Assembly (NCBI GenBank): GCA_028723525.1
Contig: JAQYET010000094.1
Coordinates: 1-64,000, forward strand
Direction of reading: 5' to 3'
From: Prevotellaceae bacterium
GTDB taxonomy: Bacteria > Bacteroidota > Bacteroidia > Bacteroidales > Bacteroidaceae
Length of the DNA: 64,000 bases
The translations under genes and the position numbers were made by a program. This document shows, piece after piece, positions 1 through 7,812 of the stretch; position 1 is the stretch's first letter; every line of letters starts with the position of its first letter. The notes below the pieces were generated by a model. The model had not been told where the DNA came from, searched no databases, and saw nothing but the letters and a program-made list of their open reading frames with translations.

Positions 1-80
1 GCCATAGCCGGCAGGGCAAACATTGAGATGAACAGTGCAACTGTCGCTGCGAGCATGTTCCTTAGTGTGTTTGTGTTCAT
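1..80 (-). CDS. Exported protein, N-terminal fragment (runs off the window)
   Basis: Only the first 26 codons are present, starting with ATG at 80-78. They read as a classic signal peptide: a short polar start, then a hydrophobic stretch (LAATVALFISMFALPA) ending in an AMA-type signal peptidase I site. The rest of the gene lies beyond position 1, so its function cannot be told. A well-formed promoter lies at 260-291 on the same strand, giving a long 5' leader of about 170 bases. Confidence 0.75.
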   Translation of the reverse strand, partial: MNTNTLRNMLAATVALFISMFALPAM

Positions 81-259
81 AATTGTTTTAATTTATTATT
101 TGGTTAAGTTTATAATTAGTATTTTGGTTCATTGATTATCAAAGCACTACAGTTCTCACTGCCAACAAAGGGAGCAACTGCCGCAACGGAAAAAGATTTG
201 TGTGGTCGCATATTTGTTTTTAATTTATCTTTTTGCGTATATTCCGATATTATTTTTTG

Positions 260-291
260 CAAAGTTAATATTTTTTGGGGAATTGTACAAA
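260..291 (-). promoter_or_regulatory. Bacteroidetes-type promoter for the exported protein at 1-80
   Basis: Read on the minus strand there is TTTG (291-288), a 20-base spacer and TAACTTTG (267-260), a full match to the Bacteroidetes consensus TTTG / TAnnTTTG. It points toward the gene at 1-80. Confidence 0.65.
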
Positions 292-369
292 TCAATGAAA
301 GATTTTTTATCCCCAATCTTGTATTTCAGACGAAAGGCACTCGTATGTTCGAAATACAAGGTAATAATC

Positions 370-401
370 AGGGCTGAATCCATTGCTTGGAATTCAGCCC
401 T
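370..401. terminator. Hairpin downstream of galE
   Basis: A 10-bp perfect stem (AGGGCTGAAT with ATTCAGCCCT) encloses a 12-base loop. It lies about 50 bases past the galE stop. The T-rich side is on the plus strand (TTTGTTTAT), so its use as a terminator for the minus-strand galE transcript is plausible but not strong. Confidence 0.5.
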
Positions 402-448
402 TTGTTTATATAATATAATGTAGAAAAAGTGTTATTCCGTACCAATTA

Positions 449-1495
449 TTATGCTTTCTTATCTTCGCGAAGTTTCTCCTGCCATTTCCATGCAGAGCGC
501 AGAACATCTTCTATGTCGGCTTCCGCTTTCCAGCCCAACACACGGTTAGCCTTATCCACGTTGCCCCAAACTTTTTCTATGTCACCCTCTCGTCGCGGAG
601 CAAAGGTCCAGTTGAGTTTCACCCCGGTTGCCTTTTCAAATCCGTTCACAACTTCAAGTGTACTCAGTCCGCGACCGGTACCGATGTTGAACACTTCCAC
701 AGGCTCGGAGTCTTTATTGCCCAACACGCGCTCCATTGCCTTGACATGAGCCTTGGCAAGATCCACAACATAAATGTAGTCGCGGATACATGTACCGTCG
801 GGGGTGTCATAGTCGTTGCCGAAAATCTTCAGTTGCTCGCGTATTCCTATTGCTGTCTGCGTCACAAAAGGTATCAAATTCATAGGCACTCCGTTAGGAA
901 GTTCCCCTATCATTGCCGAGGGATGAGAGCCGATGGGATTGAAATATCTCAATATTACAGCCTTTATGTCTGCACCGCTGTGTATGAAGTCGTTTATTAT
1001 CTCTTCATTTATCTGCTTCGTGTTGCCGTATGGTGAAAGGGCTTTCTGTATGGGTGCATCCTCCGTAACGGGAAGATTTTCTGCCGTGGGTTGCCCATAT
1101 ACCGTGCACGACGACGAGAAGATAATGCCAGCAACGTCATACTTTGGCATCAGCTCGAGCAAATTGATGAGTGAGTTGATGTTGTTGCGATAGTACATCA
1201 ACGGCTTCTCAACACTCTCTCCTACCGCCTTTGATGCGGCGAAATGAATTATGCCCTTGATGTCGGGATATTTGCAGAACACCCGCTCGAGAGCTGCAAT
1301 GTCGCAGCAATCCACCTTCTCAAACGCCGGACGCACTCCGGTGATTTTCTCTATTCCCGAAATAACGTCTTCGTTTGAGTTGGAGAGATTATCTACAATG
1401 ACTACCTTATAGCCCGACTCAATTAGTTCCACTGTGGTGTGGCTTCCTATGAAGCCCGTTCCTCCGGTGACAAGGATTGTCTGTTTCTTTTCCAT
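449..1495 (-). CDS. galE: UDP-glucose 4-epimerase
   Basis: 348 residues, the usual length for GalE. It interconverts UDP-glucose and UDP-galactose in the cytosol, supplying galactose for surface polysaccharides. The short-chain dehydrogenase Rossmann motif GGTGFIG is at residues 11-17, the SSSCTVYG active-site strand near 127-134, and the catalytic YxxxK pair at Y156/K160. I chose the ATG at 1495 because the longer frame starting at 1555 overlaps the end of rnfA and adds 20 unconserved residues before the Rossmann fold. It follows rnfA by 56 bases on the same strand with no promoter match or terminator seen between them, so it is probably co-transcribed with the Rnf operon. Confidence 0.95.
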   Translation of the reverse strand: MEKKQTILVTGGTGFIGSHTTVELIESGYKVVIVDNLSNSNEDVISGIEKITGVRPAFEKVDCCDIAALERVFCKYPDIKGIIHFAASKAVGESVEKPLMYYRNNINSLINLLELMPKYDVAGIIFSSSCTVYGQPTAENLPVTEDAPIQKALSPYGNTKQINEEIINDFIHSGADIKAVILRYFNPIGSHPSAMIGELPNGVPMNLIPFVTQTAIGIREQLKIFGNDYDTPDGTCIRDYIYVVDLAKAHVKAMERVLGNKDSEPVEVFNIGTGRGLSTLEVVNGFEKATGVKLNWTFAPRREGDIEKVWGNVDKANRVLGWKAEADIEDVLRSAWKWQEKLREDKKA

Positions 1496-1551
1496 TATCG
1501 TTTGTTTTATATCATTCTTTTGAAATACCACTTGCTGTGTGATGAGCGAAA

Positions 1552-2154
1552 TCATTCTATACCGAACAGTTTTCTCAGACCTCCATCGACGCCCGAAAAT
1601 CCCATGAAGGCAAGCGAAAGCAGACCTGCCGTTACAAGCACTATGCTCACTCCACGCATGCCTTTCGGTATGTTGACGAGCGAGAGTTGCTCACGTATGC
1701 CGGCAAACACGGTCAGTGCGAGCGCGAAACCAATGGCAGTGGAGAACGCATATACTATGCTTTGAAGCAGTGAGAAGTCTTTCTGTATCACGAGGATTGC
1801 CACTCCGAGCACGGCACAGTTTGTGGTGATGAGCGGTAGGAATATTCCGAGAGCCTGATAGAGCGGCGGCGAAACCTTTTTCAGTATGATTTCCACCATC
1901 TGAACCAATGCCGCGATTACAAGTATGAAGGCTATCGTCTGCAGATATTGCAGTCCGAGCGGAACGAGGATGAAGTATTGCACAAGATAGGTGACGAGGG
2001 TTGCAAGCGTCATAACGAATGCCACGGCGACTCCCATGCCCAAAGACGTGTTTACTTTCTGCGACACTCCGAGGAACGGACAGATGCCGAGAAACTGCGA
2101 CAGGATTATGTTGTTGACGAATATCGCGGAGATGAATATCAATAGAAATTCCAT
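1552..2154 (-). CDS. rnfA: Ion-translocating oxidoreductase subunit RnfA
   Basis: 200 residues, almost entirely hydrophobic, with about six membrane helices. It matches RnfA/RsxA/NqrE: the start MEFLLIFISAIFVNNIILSQ with FLGICPFLG after it is the family hallmark, including the conserved Cys in the first helix pair that helps bind an intramembrane Fe-S centre. In the Rnf complex, RnfA and RnfE form the symmetric membrane core through which electrons pass while Na+ or H+ is pumped. It sits 21 bases after rnfE in the order B-C-D-G-E-A. NqrE is the closest alternative, but RnfB and RnfC in the same operon decide for Rnf. Confidence 0.95.
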   Translation of the reverse strand: MEFLLIFISAIFVNNIILSQFLGICPFLGVSQKVNTSLGMGVAVAFVMTLATLVTYLVQYFILVPLGLQYLQTIAFILVIAALVQMVEIILKKVSPPLYQALGIFLPLITTNCAVLGVAILVIQKDFSLLQSIVYAFSTAIGFALALTVFAGIREQLSLVNIPKGMRGVSIVLVTAGLLSLAFMGFSGVDGGLRKLFGIE

Positions 2155-2175
2155 ATCGTATGCTTTTTAAGGGTT

Positions 2176-2766
2176 CTACTTTTGCTTTACAGTTAACTTG
2201 TTCATGATTGCGACAAGGTATCCGAGAGTTATAAACGCTCCGGGAGGAAGTACGAACATCAGCATGTTGTAGGTCTCCGGCATCAGTGTATGACCGAAGA
2301 TGCTGCCGGCACCGAGTATTTCGCGACACATGCCGAGTAGCGTCAGTCCGAGCGTGAAGCCCATGCCTATGCCGATACCGTCCATAAGGCTCTCTACAGG
2401 ACCGTTCTTTGCTGCAAACGCCTCTGCCCTACCGAGTATTATGCAGTTTACAACAATCAATGGTATAAACAGCCCGAGGGTGGAATATATGCCGGGAACG
2501 TAGGCTTGCATAACCATCTGCAGTATTGTCACAAAGGATGCAATTACGACTATGAACACCGGTATGCGCACCATGTCGGGCGTGAGGTTCTTTATCAGCG
2601 AAATGGCAAGGTTTGAACATATCAGCACGAACATCGTTGCCAGTCCCATTGAGAGTCCGTTTATGGCACTTGTCGTAGTTGCGAGCGTCGGACACATGCC
2701 GAGCATGAGCACGAAAGTGGGGTTTTCCTTTACTATGCCGTTGATTATGATATTCAGATGTTTCAT
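2176..2766 (-). CDS. rnfE: Ion-translocating oxidoreductase subunit RnfE
   Basis: 196 residues with about six membrane helices. The N-terminal ENPTFVLMLGMCPTLA segment is the RnfE/NqrD signature, including the Cys thought to bind the membrane Fe-S cluster shared with RnfA. It is the inverted-topology partner of RnfA. Its start overlaps the rnfG stop by four bases, indicating translational coupling. NqrD is excluded by the neighbouring rnfB and rnfC. Confidence 0.94.
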   Translation of the reverse strand: MKHLNIIINGIVKENPTFVLMLGMCPTLATTTSAINGLSMGLATMFVLICSNLAISLIKNLTPDMVRIPVFIVVIASFVTILQMVMQAYVPGIYSTLGLFIPLIVVNCIILGRAEAFAAKNGPVESLMDGIGIGMGFTLGLTLLGMCREILGAGSIFGHTLMPETYNMLMFVLPPGAFITLGYLVAIMNKLTVKQK

Positions 2767-3434
2767 TTCTTCAATTCTTTTTTATGTTCTGACTTACTTT
2801 GTTTTGAAGCTCCTGAATGGGCATCCACATTGGTCGTCTTGTAAGCATCGTAAGCACTGTTAACCGCATGGAGGAAAGCGCGGCTCGTGATTGTGGATGC
2901 CGTGATTGCATCTATCTCACCTTGCTTGTTGTCTGTCTTGCGCGTGTCTTTGGTCACGAGCAGCACATTGGTCTCCGGATTTTTTCCTATTATGCACCCC
3001 TTACCGCCTTTCTGAAACCACTTGTCAGCCTTTGCACCCAGTCCCGGAGTCTCAGCGTGCTCCAAGAGGGTGTAGCCAAGAATGTTTCCGTCAAGGTCGA
3101 AGCCCACGAGTATCTTCAGGTCGCCACCGAAAGCCCCTGTTGTGCTCTCAACGGCAGCACCGATGTCTTTATGATTAGAGTCCTGCGCACTGTATATCAC
3201 GTAGGTAAGCGTCTTACCCTTGTCGTCGGTCTGTGTCACGGTGTCGGTTTTCGCAACCACCAGTTCACCGCCGCCCATGACAGTCTTTATTCCCTCGGCA
3301 AGTGTCTTTTCTTTCTGCAATGCTATCGGTTCTTCCGTGACATTATTGACAACCGCAAGAATTGAACCGGTGATGACTGCGATACCGGTCAGCACAAGCA
3401 CCATATTTGTTATAGATGACTTTAGTTTTTCCAT
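2763..3434 (-). CDS. rnfG: Rnf complex FMN-binding subunit RnfG
   Basis: 223 residues: one N-terminal membrane helix (about 10-30) followed by a periplasmic FMN-binding domain. The segment HAETPGLGAKADKWF is typical of RnfG/NqrC. The covalent flavin motif near the C-terminus reads DAITASTITS; the FMN-accepting Thr is kept while the usual S/T-G-A-T is changed to T-A-S-T. A Lys-rich tail ends the protein. It passes electrons on the outer face of the membrane between RnfD and the RnfA/E core. It lies 21 bases after rnfD and overlaps rnfE by four. Confidence 0.93.
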   Translation of the reverse strand: MEKLKSSITNMVLVLTGIAVITGSILAVVNNVTEEPIALQKEKTLAEGIKTVMGGGELVVAKTDTVTQTDDKGKTLTYVIYSAQDSNHKDIGAAVESTTGAFGGDLKILVGFDLDGNILGYTLLEHAETPGLGAKADKWFQKGGKGCIIGKNPETNVLLVTKDTRKTDNKQGEIDAITASTITSRAFLHAVNSAYDAYKTTNVDAHSGASKQSKSEHKKELKK

Positions 3435-3455
3435 GTTCTTTTTTTTCTATACCCA

Positions 3456-4490
3456 CTATTTCATTTTGTCGTTGCGGCGTGAAACTTCCCCGAAACGCTT
3501 TGGCTTAATGTATGTGTTTATCAGTGGCGTAAATCCGTTCATTATCAATATGGCAAAAGACATTCCCTCGGGATATGAGCCCCAGTTGCGTATAACTACC
3601 GTGAGCAATCCTATGCAAGCACCGTAGATGAGTTGTCCTTTCCCGGTCATCGGTGATGTTACATAGTCTGTTGCCATGAAAATTGCGCCGAGCATTAGTC
3701 CGCCTGCAAGTACCACATCCACCGGATTGGCGTAGATTGGGTTTGCGATGTGCAGAAGTCCGCTTGTGATGAACACTGTGGCGATGATACTTATCGGTAT
3801 GTGCCATGTGATTATCTTCTTCCAAAGCATATAGGCAAGACCTATCAGCAGTGCGAGGGCACATATTTCGCCTATAGTTCCCGAACCCAACATGGAGCCA
3901 TTGGGCAATGACGAGGCATGATTACCCAAGAGCATGGAGAACGAGTCGGGAAGTTGCTGCAGCAAGTCGGGGTTTCCGCCCTTTATTGCCCGTTTCATCA
4001 ACGACAGAGGTGTGGCGCCGGTGGAGGCGTCGAGATAACTCCCCAGCTGTCCGGCAACAGGCCATGATGTCATCTGTGCGGGAAAACTCACTAAGAGGAA
4101 GCAACGACCCACGAGAGCCGGGTTGAACGGATTGTTGCCGAGTCCGCCAAAGGTCATCTTGCCTATTCCTATTGCCACCAACGCACCTATTATGATAATC
4201 CACAACGGGAGGTTTGAGGGAAGATTGAAACCGAGCAATAATCCCGTAACGATAGCAGAACCGTCGGTTATGGTGTTGCGCTCCGACTTCAATATGAACT
4301 TTGCAATCACCCATTCGAAAAACACACATGCAGCAACACTTACGGACAGAACCACCGCGGCTCCGACACCGAAGAAGTAAAGACCGGCTATGAGTGCCGG
4401 CATGAGCGCAATGAGAACGCCATACATATTCTTCTCTACACTGTCGGTGCCATGTGCATGTGGGGATAAAGATACTACTAATTTACCCAT
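3456..4490 (-). CDS. rnfD: Ion-translocating oxidoreductase subunit RnfD
   Basis: 344 residues with multiple membrane helices. The motif STGATPLS near residue 175 contains the Thr that carries covalently bound FMN in RnfD/NqrB. Length and the opening VVSLSPHAH match RnfD. It works in the inner membrane with RnfG to move electrons while ions are pumped. It lies 33 bases after rnfC and 21 before rnfG. NqrB is the homologue in the Nqr complex, but no NqrA or NqrF is present here. Confidence 0.94.
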   Translation of the reverse strand: MGKLVVSLSPHAHGTDSVEKNMYGVLIALMPALIAGLYFFGVGAAVVLSVSVAACVFFEWVIAKFILKSERNTITDGSAIVTGLLLGFNLPSNLPLWIIIIGALVAIGIGKMTFGGLGNNPFNPALVGRCFLLVSFPAQMTSWPVAGQLGSYLDASTGATPLSLMKRAIKGGNPDLLQQLPDSFSMLLGNHASSLPNGSMLGSGTIGEICALALLIGLAYMLWKKIITWHIPISIIATVFITSGLLHIANPIYANPVDVVLAGGLMLGAIFMATDYVTSPMTGKGQLIYGACIGLLTVVIRNWGSYPEGMSFAILIMNGFTPLINTYIKPKRFGEVSRRNDKMK

Positions 4491-4523
4491 CTTGGTTATA
4501 TTTCTTTTTACTGTTTTAAATTG

Positions 4524-5876
4524 CTATTTCTTGACATTACGCGCCCTTATAATACCCATTACCGTGGACTTTCCGAGGCGTATGGCATCAAGAAGAGGAC
4601 GATGAGCCGGGCAGGTGAACTGGCACGAGCCGCATTCGATGCAGGAGGTTATGTCTTCTGCCTCTACCCTATCCCAGTTCTTCAGTGACGAGCATTTGGC
4701 AAGGAGATATGGTTCAAGTCCCATAGGACATACATTGACACATTTAGCGCATCTGATACATGGCTGTGCCTCCTTGCGACGGGCATCATCGCCTGTGAGA
4801 ATGGTAACGGAGTTTGTTCCCTTGCATATCGGGACATCCACCGATGTCAGTGCTTTACCCATCATCGGACCGCCGGCAAGTATCTTGTTATCGCCTTCGG
4901 GAAGACCGCCGCAAGCTTCTATAAGTTCTCTCATCGGTGTCCCCATGCGCACAAGAAAGTTACCGGGATTCTTCAGCGTTTTTCCTGTGACCGTGGTATA
5001 ACGCTCAAACAGGGGTTTGTTTTTCATCACTGCCTGATATACAGCGTATGCCGTGCCTACGTTCTGAACCACTGCCCCAACGTTCACCGGAATGGCAGGA
5101 GGAGCCGGGACTTGTCTGCGAATAACGGCATCAACAAGCTGTTTCTCTCCGCCTTGCGGATATTTCTGTGCGAGGGGTACCACTTCAATGCCATCAATGC
5201 CGGCCGTTTTCTCAACGAAAAGTTTGATTGCTTCAGGCTTGTTGTCTTCAATGCCGATATATCCTTTATCCACCTTCACTGCCTTCATCAGCAGCCGGAG
5301 TCCTACTATTATCTCATCCGCATGTTCCAACATCAGGCGATTGTCTGAAGTGATGTATGGTTCGCACTCCACGGCGTTGATAATTACACATTCTGCCTTA
5401 GTGTTTGGTGGAGGCGTGAGTTTTATAAACGTAGGAAAGCCGGCTCCACCCATACCCGTGATACCGGCATTTTTCACACGGTCAACTATCTCTTCCGAAG
5501 TAAGCTCGGAGTGGTTTTCAATGGTTTCGAGCTTTTCAGAACGGTCGATAGAGTTTTCCCATTCGTCGCCTTCCACATTTATTATGATTGAGGGAGTGAG
5601 ATACCCCGTGGCATCTATGGCGTTATCGATTTTGAACACCGTGCCCGATACTGATGAGAAAATCGGTGCCGAGACAAAACCTCCCGCTTCTGCGATGAGT
5701 GTCCCCACCTTTACCTTATCGCCCTTCTTCACCACTGCCTTTGCCGGAGCACCTATATGCTGAAGCAAAGGGAATATGGCTTGCTTCGGCAACTCTGCCT
5801 GCTTGGTTGGCATATCGGCAGTAATCTTGTTTTCCTGCGGATGCACTCCGCCTATTCTGAATGTTCTGAGTTTCAT
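4524..5876 (-). CDS. rnfC: Rnf electron transport complex subunit RnfC
   Basis: 450 residues. The N-terminal GGVHPQENK and biotinyl-like barrel segment are followed by the Complex I 51-kDa-like NADH/FMN-binding fold with GMGGAGFPTFIK (about 145-155). Two 4Fe-4S motifs lie near the C-terminus: CIRCAKCVNVCP and CIECGSCQFTCP. It is the cytosolic subunit where NAD(H) reacts. Its start overlaps the rnfB stop by four bases. At 450 residues it is the compact form without the long Ala/Lys-rich tail of enterobacterial RnfC. Confidence 0.95.
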   Translation of the reverse strand: MKLRTFRIGGVHPQENKITADMPTKQAELPKQAIFPLLQHIGAPAKAVVKKGDKVKVGTLIAEAGGFVSAPIFSSVSGTVFKIDNAIDATGYLTPSIIINVEGDEWENSIDRSEKLETIENHSELTSEEIVDRVKNAGITGMGGAGFPTFIKLTPPPNTKAECVIINAVECEPYITSDNRLMLEHADEIIVGLRLLMKAVKVDKGYIGIEDNKPEAIKLFVEKTAGIDGIEVVPLAQKYPQGGEKQLVDAVIRRQVPAPPAIPVNVGAVVQNVGTAYAVYQAVMKNKPLFERYTTVTGKTLKNPGNFLVRMGTPMRELIEACGGLPEGDNKILAGGPMMGKALTSVDVPICKGTNSVTILTGDDARRKEAQPCIRCAKCVNVCPMGLEPYLLAKCSSLKNWDRVEAEDITSCIECGSCQFTCPAHRPLLDAIRLGKSTVMGIIRARNVKK

Positions 5877-6775
5877 TGTTCTGCCTCCTTTCCTGAGTTG
5901 TTTGCAGCTGTTTTCACTTCCGCTGCAACGGCATTTTCCTTAACTTTCGGTTCGGGGAAGTTGGTTGATATTATGGCATTGGTCGGACAAACGGCAACAC
6001 ACTTCCTGCACAGACGACACTTATCAGGATCGATATAACTGAGGTTGTTCTCTATTGTTATGGCTCCGAATTGACATTCCTTGAAACATTTGCTGCAACC
6101 TATACATGCAGCCTTGCATGCTTTCATTGCAACTGCGCCCTTGTCCTTATTGACACAGCGCACATATACGCGACGCCCTTTAGGACCTTTCTTTCTAAGT
6201 TCGATGATTACCCGCGGACATGCTTTCACACATGCGCCGCATCCGGTACACTTTTCCTCGTCAACCTCCGGCAAACCGGTATCCGGGTTCATGCTGATTG
6301 CGTCGAAACTGCATGCTTCAACACAGTCGCCGCAGCCCAGACATCCGTATCCGCAGGCTGTTTCTCCGGCACAGGCGGAGTGCATGGATGCACAACTACG
6401 CAAACCGTCGTAGGATGCAATACGAGGGCGCAGTTCGCAAGTGCCGTTACATCTCACCACTGCGATTTTAGCCTCCGAATTGCTGATTGCCATACCGAGA
6501 AGGTCGGCAACCTTACCCATAACCTCCGCTCCCCCAACAGGACAGTTGAGCCCCTCCAAAGAACCGGAGTCAGCCGCTTTCACCAAAGCACCGGCAAGTC
6601 CGGAACAACCGGGGAAACCGCAACCTCCACAATTAGCACCGGGGAGTGTTTCTGTCACCAACCCCAATCTCGGGTCTTCTTTCACAGCAAACTTCTTGGA
6701 GCATACGTAGAGTATCACTGCCGATACCAACGCTATCGCTCCGAGCACAATTACTGCAGTTAGAATAAAATTCAT
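5873..6775 (-). CDS. rnfB: Rnf electron transport complex ferredoxin-binding subunit RnfB
   Basis: 300 residues. An N-terminal membrane helix (about 3-25) is followed by the four-Cys cluster domain with CGGCGFPGCSG, then a run of ferredoxin-type 4Fe-4S motifs: CLGCGDCVEAC, CTGCGACVKAC, CIGCSKCFKEC and CRLCRKCVAVC. The last 20 residues are Ala/Glu/Lys-rich and unstructured. RnfB takes electrons from reduced ferredoxin and feeds them to the membrane core; this lets the cell convert the ferredoxin/NAD redox difference into an ion gradient. It is the first structural rnf gene, 43 bases after the RseC-like gene. Confidence 0.95.
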   Translation of the reverse strand: MNFILTAVIVLGAIALVSAVILYVCSKKFAVKEDPRLGLVTETLPGANCGGCGFPGCSGLAGALVKAADSGSLEGLNCPVGGAEVMGKVADLLGMAISNSEAKIAVVRCNGTCELRPRIASYDGLRSCASMHSACAGETACGYGCLGCGDCVEACSFDAISMNPDTGLPEVDEEKCTGCGACVKACPRVIIELRKKGPKGRRVYVRCVNKDKGAVAMKACKAACIGCSKCFKECQFGAITIENNLSYIDPDKCRLCRKCVAVCPTNAIISTNFPEPKVKENAVAAEVKTAANNSGKEAEQ

Positions 6776-6818
6776 AATATCTTTGTATATGTTTTAATAT
6801 AAAAAATAACGCATCTTG

Positions 6819-7241
6819 CTATGAGTTCCCTTCTATTCTGAATGAGAACTTCTCTCGAAATCTATGCCTTGATATATACATCAATATATAATAAGGTATC
6901 AATGCACATATACCCGAGAGTGCCATTGTCGGCTCGTCGTCGGTAAACAGGCTTACAACGAACACCACCCCGACAAGAATAACAAAAGGAAGCCCGAATG
7001 CTATCAACACGGCATTCATGCCCACACGTAAGGATGCCGTCACCGTGACATCATCACCCTCCTTATAACCCGCATCGGGGTCGAAGTCGTAAACGTCAAC
7101 AATCTTCTCTTTCTTCTCTGAAGCTTGACAAATATGCGCAGCATTACATGACGAACAGGCAGCCATCTGAACTATACGTACCTTAATACAGCCGTCGCCC
7201 ATCTTTTCAACTTTACCGCTGTGCTTAATCCTATTTCTCAT
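6819..7241 (-). CDS. rseC: RseC/MucC-like SoxR-reducing family protein
   Basis: 140 residues. The N-terminal part carries a Cys cluster (MAACSSCNAAHICQ, about 28-40), then two membrane helices (about 78-100 and 105-125). This layout matches the RseC/MucC family, which in other bacteria is tied to reduction of the SoxR Fe-S cluster or to envelope stress signalling. Its place as the first gene of the rnf operon is the common Bacteroidales arrangement and suggests a role in redox tuning or assembly of the Rnf complex. Exact function here is inferred. Confidence 0.85.
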   Translation of the reverse strand: MRNRIKHSGKVEKMGDGCIKVRIVQMAACSSCNAAHICQASEKKEKIVDVYDFDPDAGYKEGDDVTVTASLRVGMNAVLIAFGLPFVILVGVVFVVSLFTDDEPTMALSGICALIPYYILMYISRHRFREKFSFRIEGNS

Positions 7242-7279
7242 AAATCAGATACCGAATTGCAATCTCTAAATTACAAATG

Positions 7280-7310
7280 CAAAGGTACTATTATATTTCC
7301 AATATGCAAA
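7280..7310 (-). promoter_or_regulatory. Promoter of the rseC-rnf operon
   Basis: On the minus strand TTTG (7310-7307), a 19-base spacer and TACCTTTG (7287-7280) match the Bacteroidetes consensus. It lies about 40 bases upstream of the rseC start and would drive rseC-rnfBCDGEA and probably galE. Confidence 0.75.
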
Positions 7311-7368
7311 TAAAAATGAGAATTTATTGTCTTTTAGTAAGAAAATATAGGCAAATGAGTGGTATTCG

Positions 7369-7812
7369 TCATTTGTCTGAAAGCAGATGACCGAGGAAAT
7401 CATCGAGTTCTTTATCAAGTCCCGGCATCAAGTCGCCCCCGATTATTATTGTGTCGTCATCCACCACATAGAGTTCGGCGACATGCTCGTTATCATCGTT
7501 TTCAAGAACGAAGTTATAGGGCTTTATAATTCCGAGGTTTTCCAACTTGTCTTTGTTCTCAACGATTATTTCGCGCAGTGCCTTTGCCACGTCAGAATAG
7601 AACATATCATCCTTATTATCAATCCATTGGTCAACCACGCAACGAGTAATCTCGTTATCGTCGTCATCGAAAGCAAGGAGTTCTCCGCTGTCCTGAACAG
7701 CCCTTATGTGCAAGTCGGTTATAATCACAGGGTCTGCATCGGCAGGAAACTTCTGAACTATCTTTCCAATAAAGCGTTCAATCTTTTGATTTGTCTGTTC
7801 GTTTGTGTTCAT
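7369..7812 (-). CDS. Conserved hypothetical acidic protein
   Basis: 147 residues, strongly acidic, with a DDDDNE run and no signal peptide or membrane segment, so cytosolic. I do not recognise a domain. Its ATG at 7812 overlaps the stop of the upstream glycoside-hydrolase gene by four bases, so the two are translationally coupled. Beta-strand-like segments alternate with Asp/Glu/Asn-rich turns (ELYVVDDDTIIIGGDL). Confidence 0.75.
   Translation of the reverse strand: MNTNEQTNQKIERFIGKIVQKFPADADPVIITDLHIRAVQDSGELLAFDDDDNEITRCVVDQWIDNKDDMFYSDVAKALREIIVENKDKLENLGIIKPYNFVLENDDNEHVAELYVVDDDTIIIGGDLMPGLDKELDDFLGHLLSDK

Larger units (their letters stand above)
81..448. other. Intergenic region between divergently placed leader and galE 3' end
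   Basis: No convincing gene is present; short open frames here lack family similarity. It holds the minus-strand promoter at 260-291 and a terminator-like hairpin at 370-401. The rest is AT-rich and shows nothing else that I can name. Confidence 0.6.

Noticed and set aside
1496..1555. Extended galE start at 1555
   Set aside because: It adds 20 residues before the Rossmann motif and overlaps rnfA; the ATG at 1495 fits the family.
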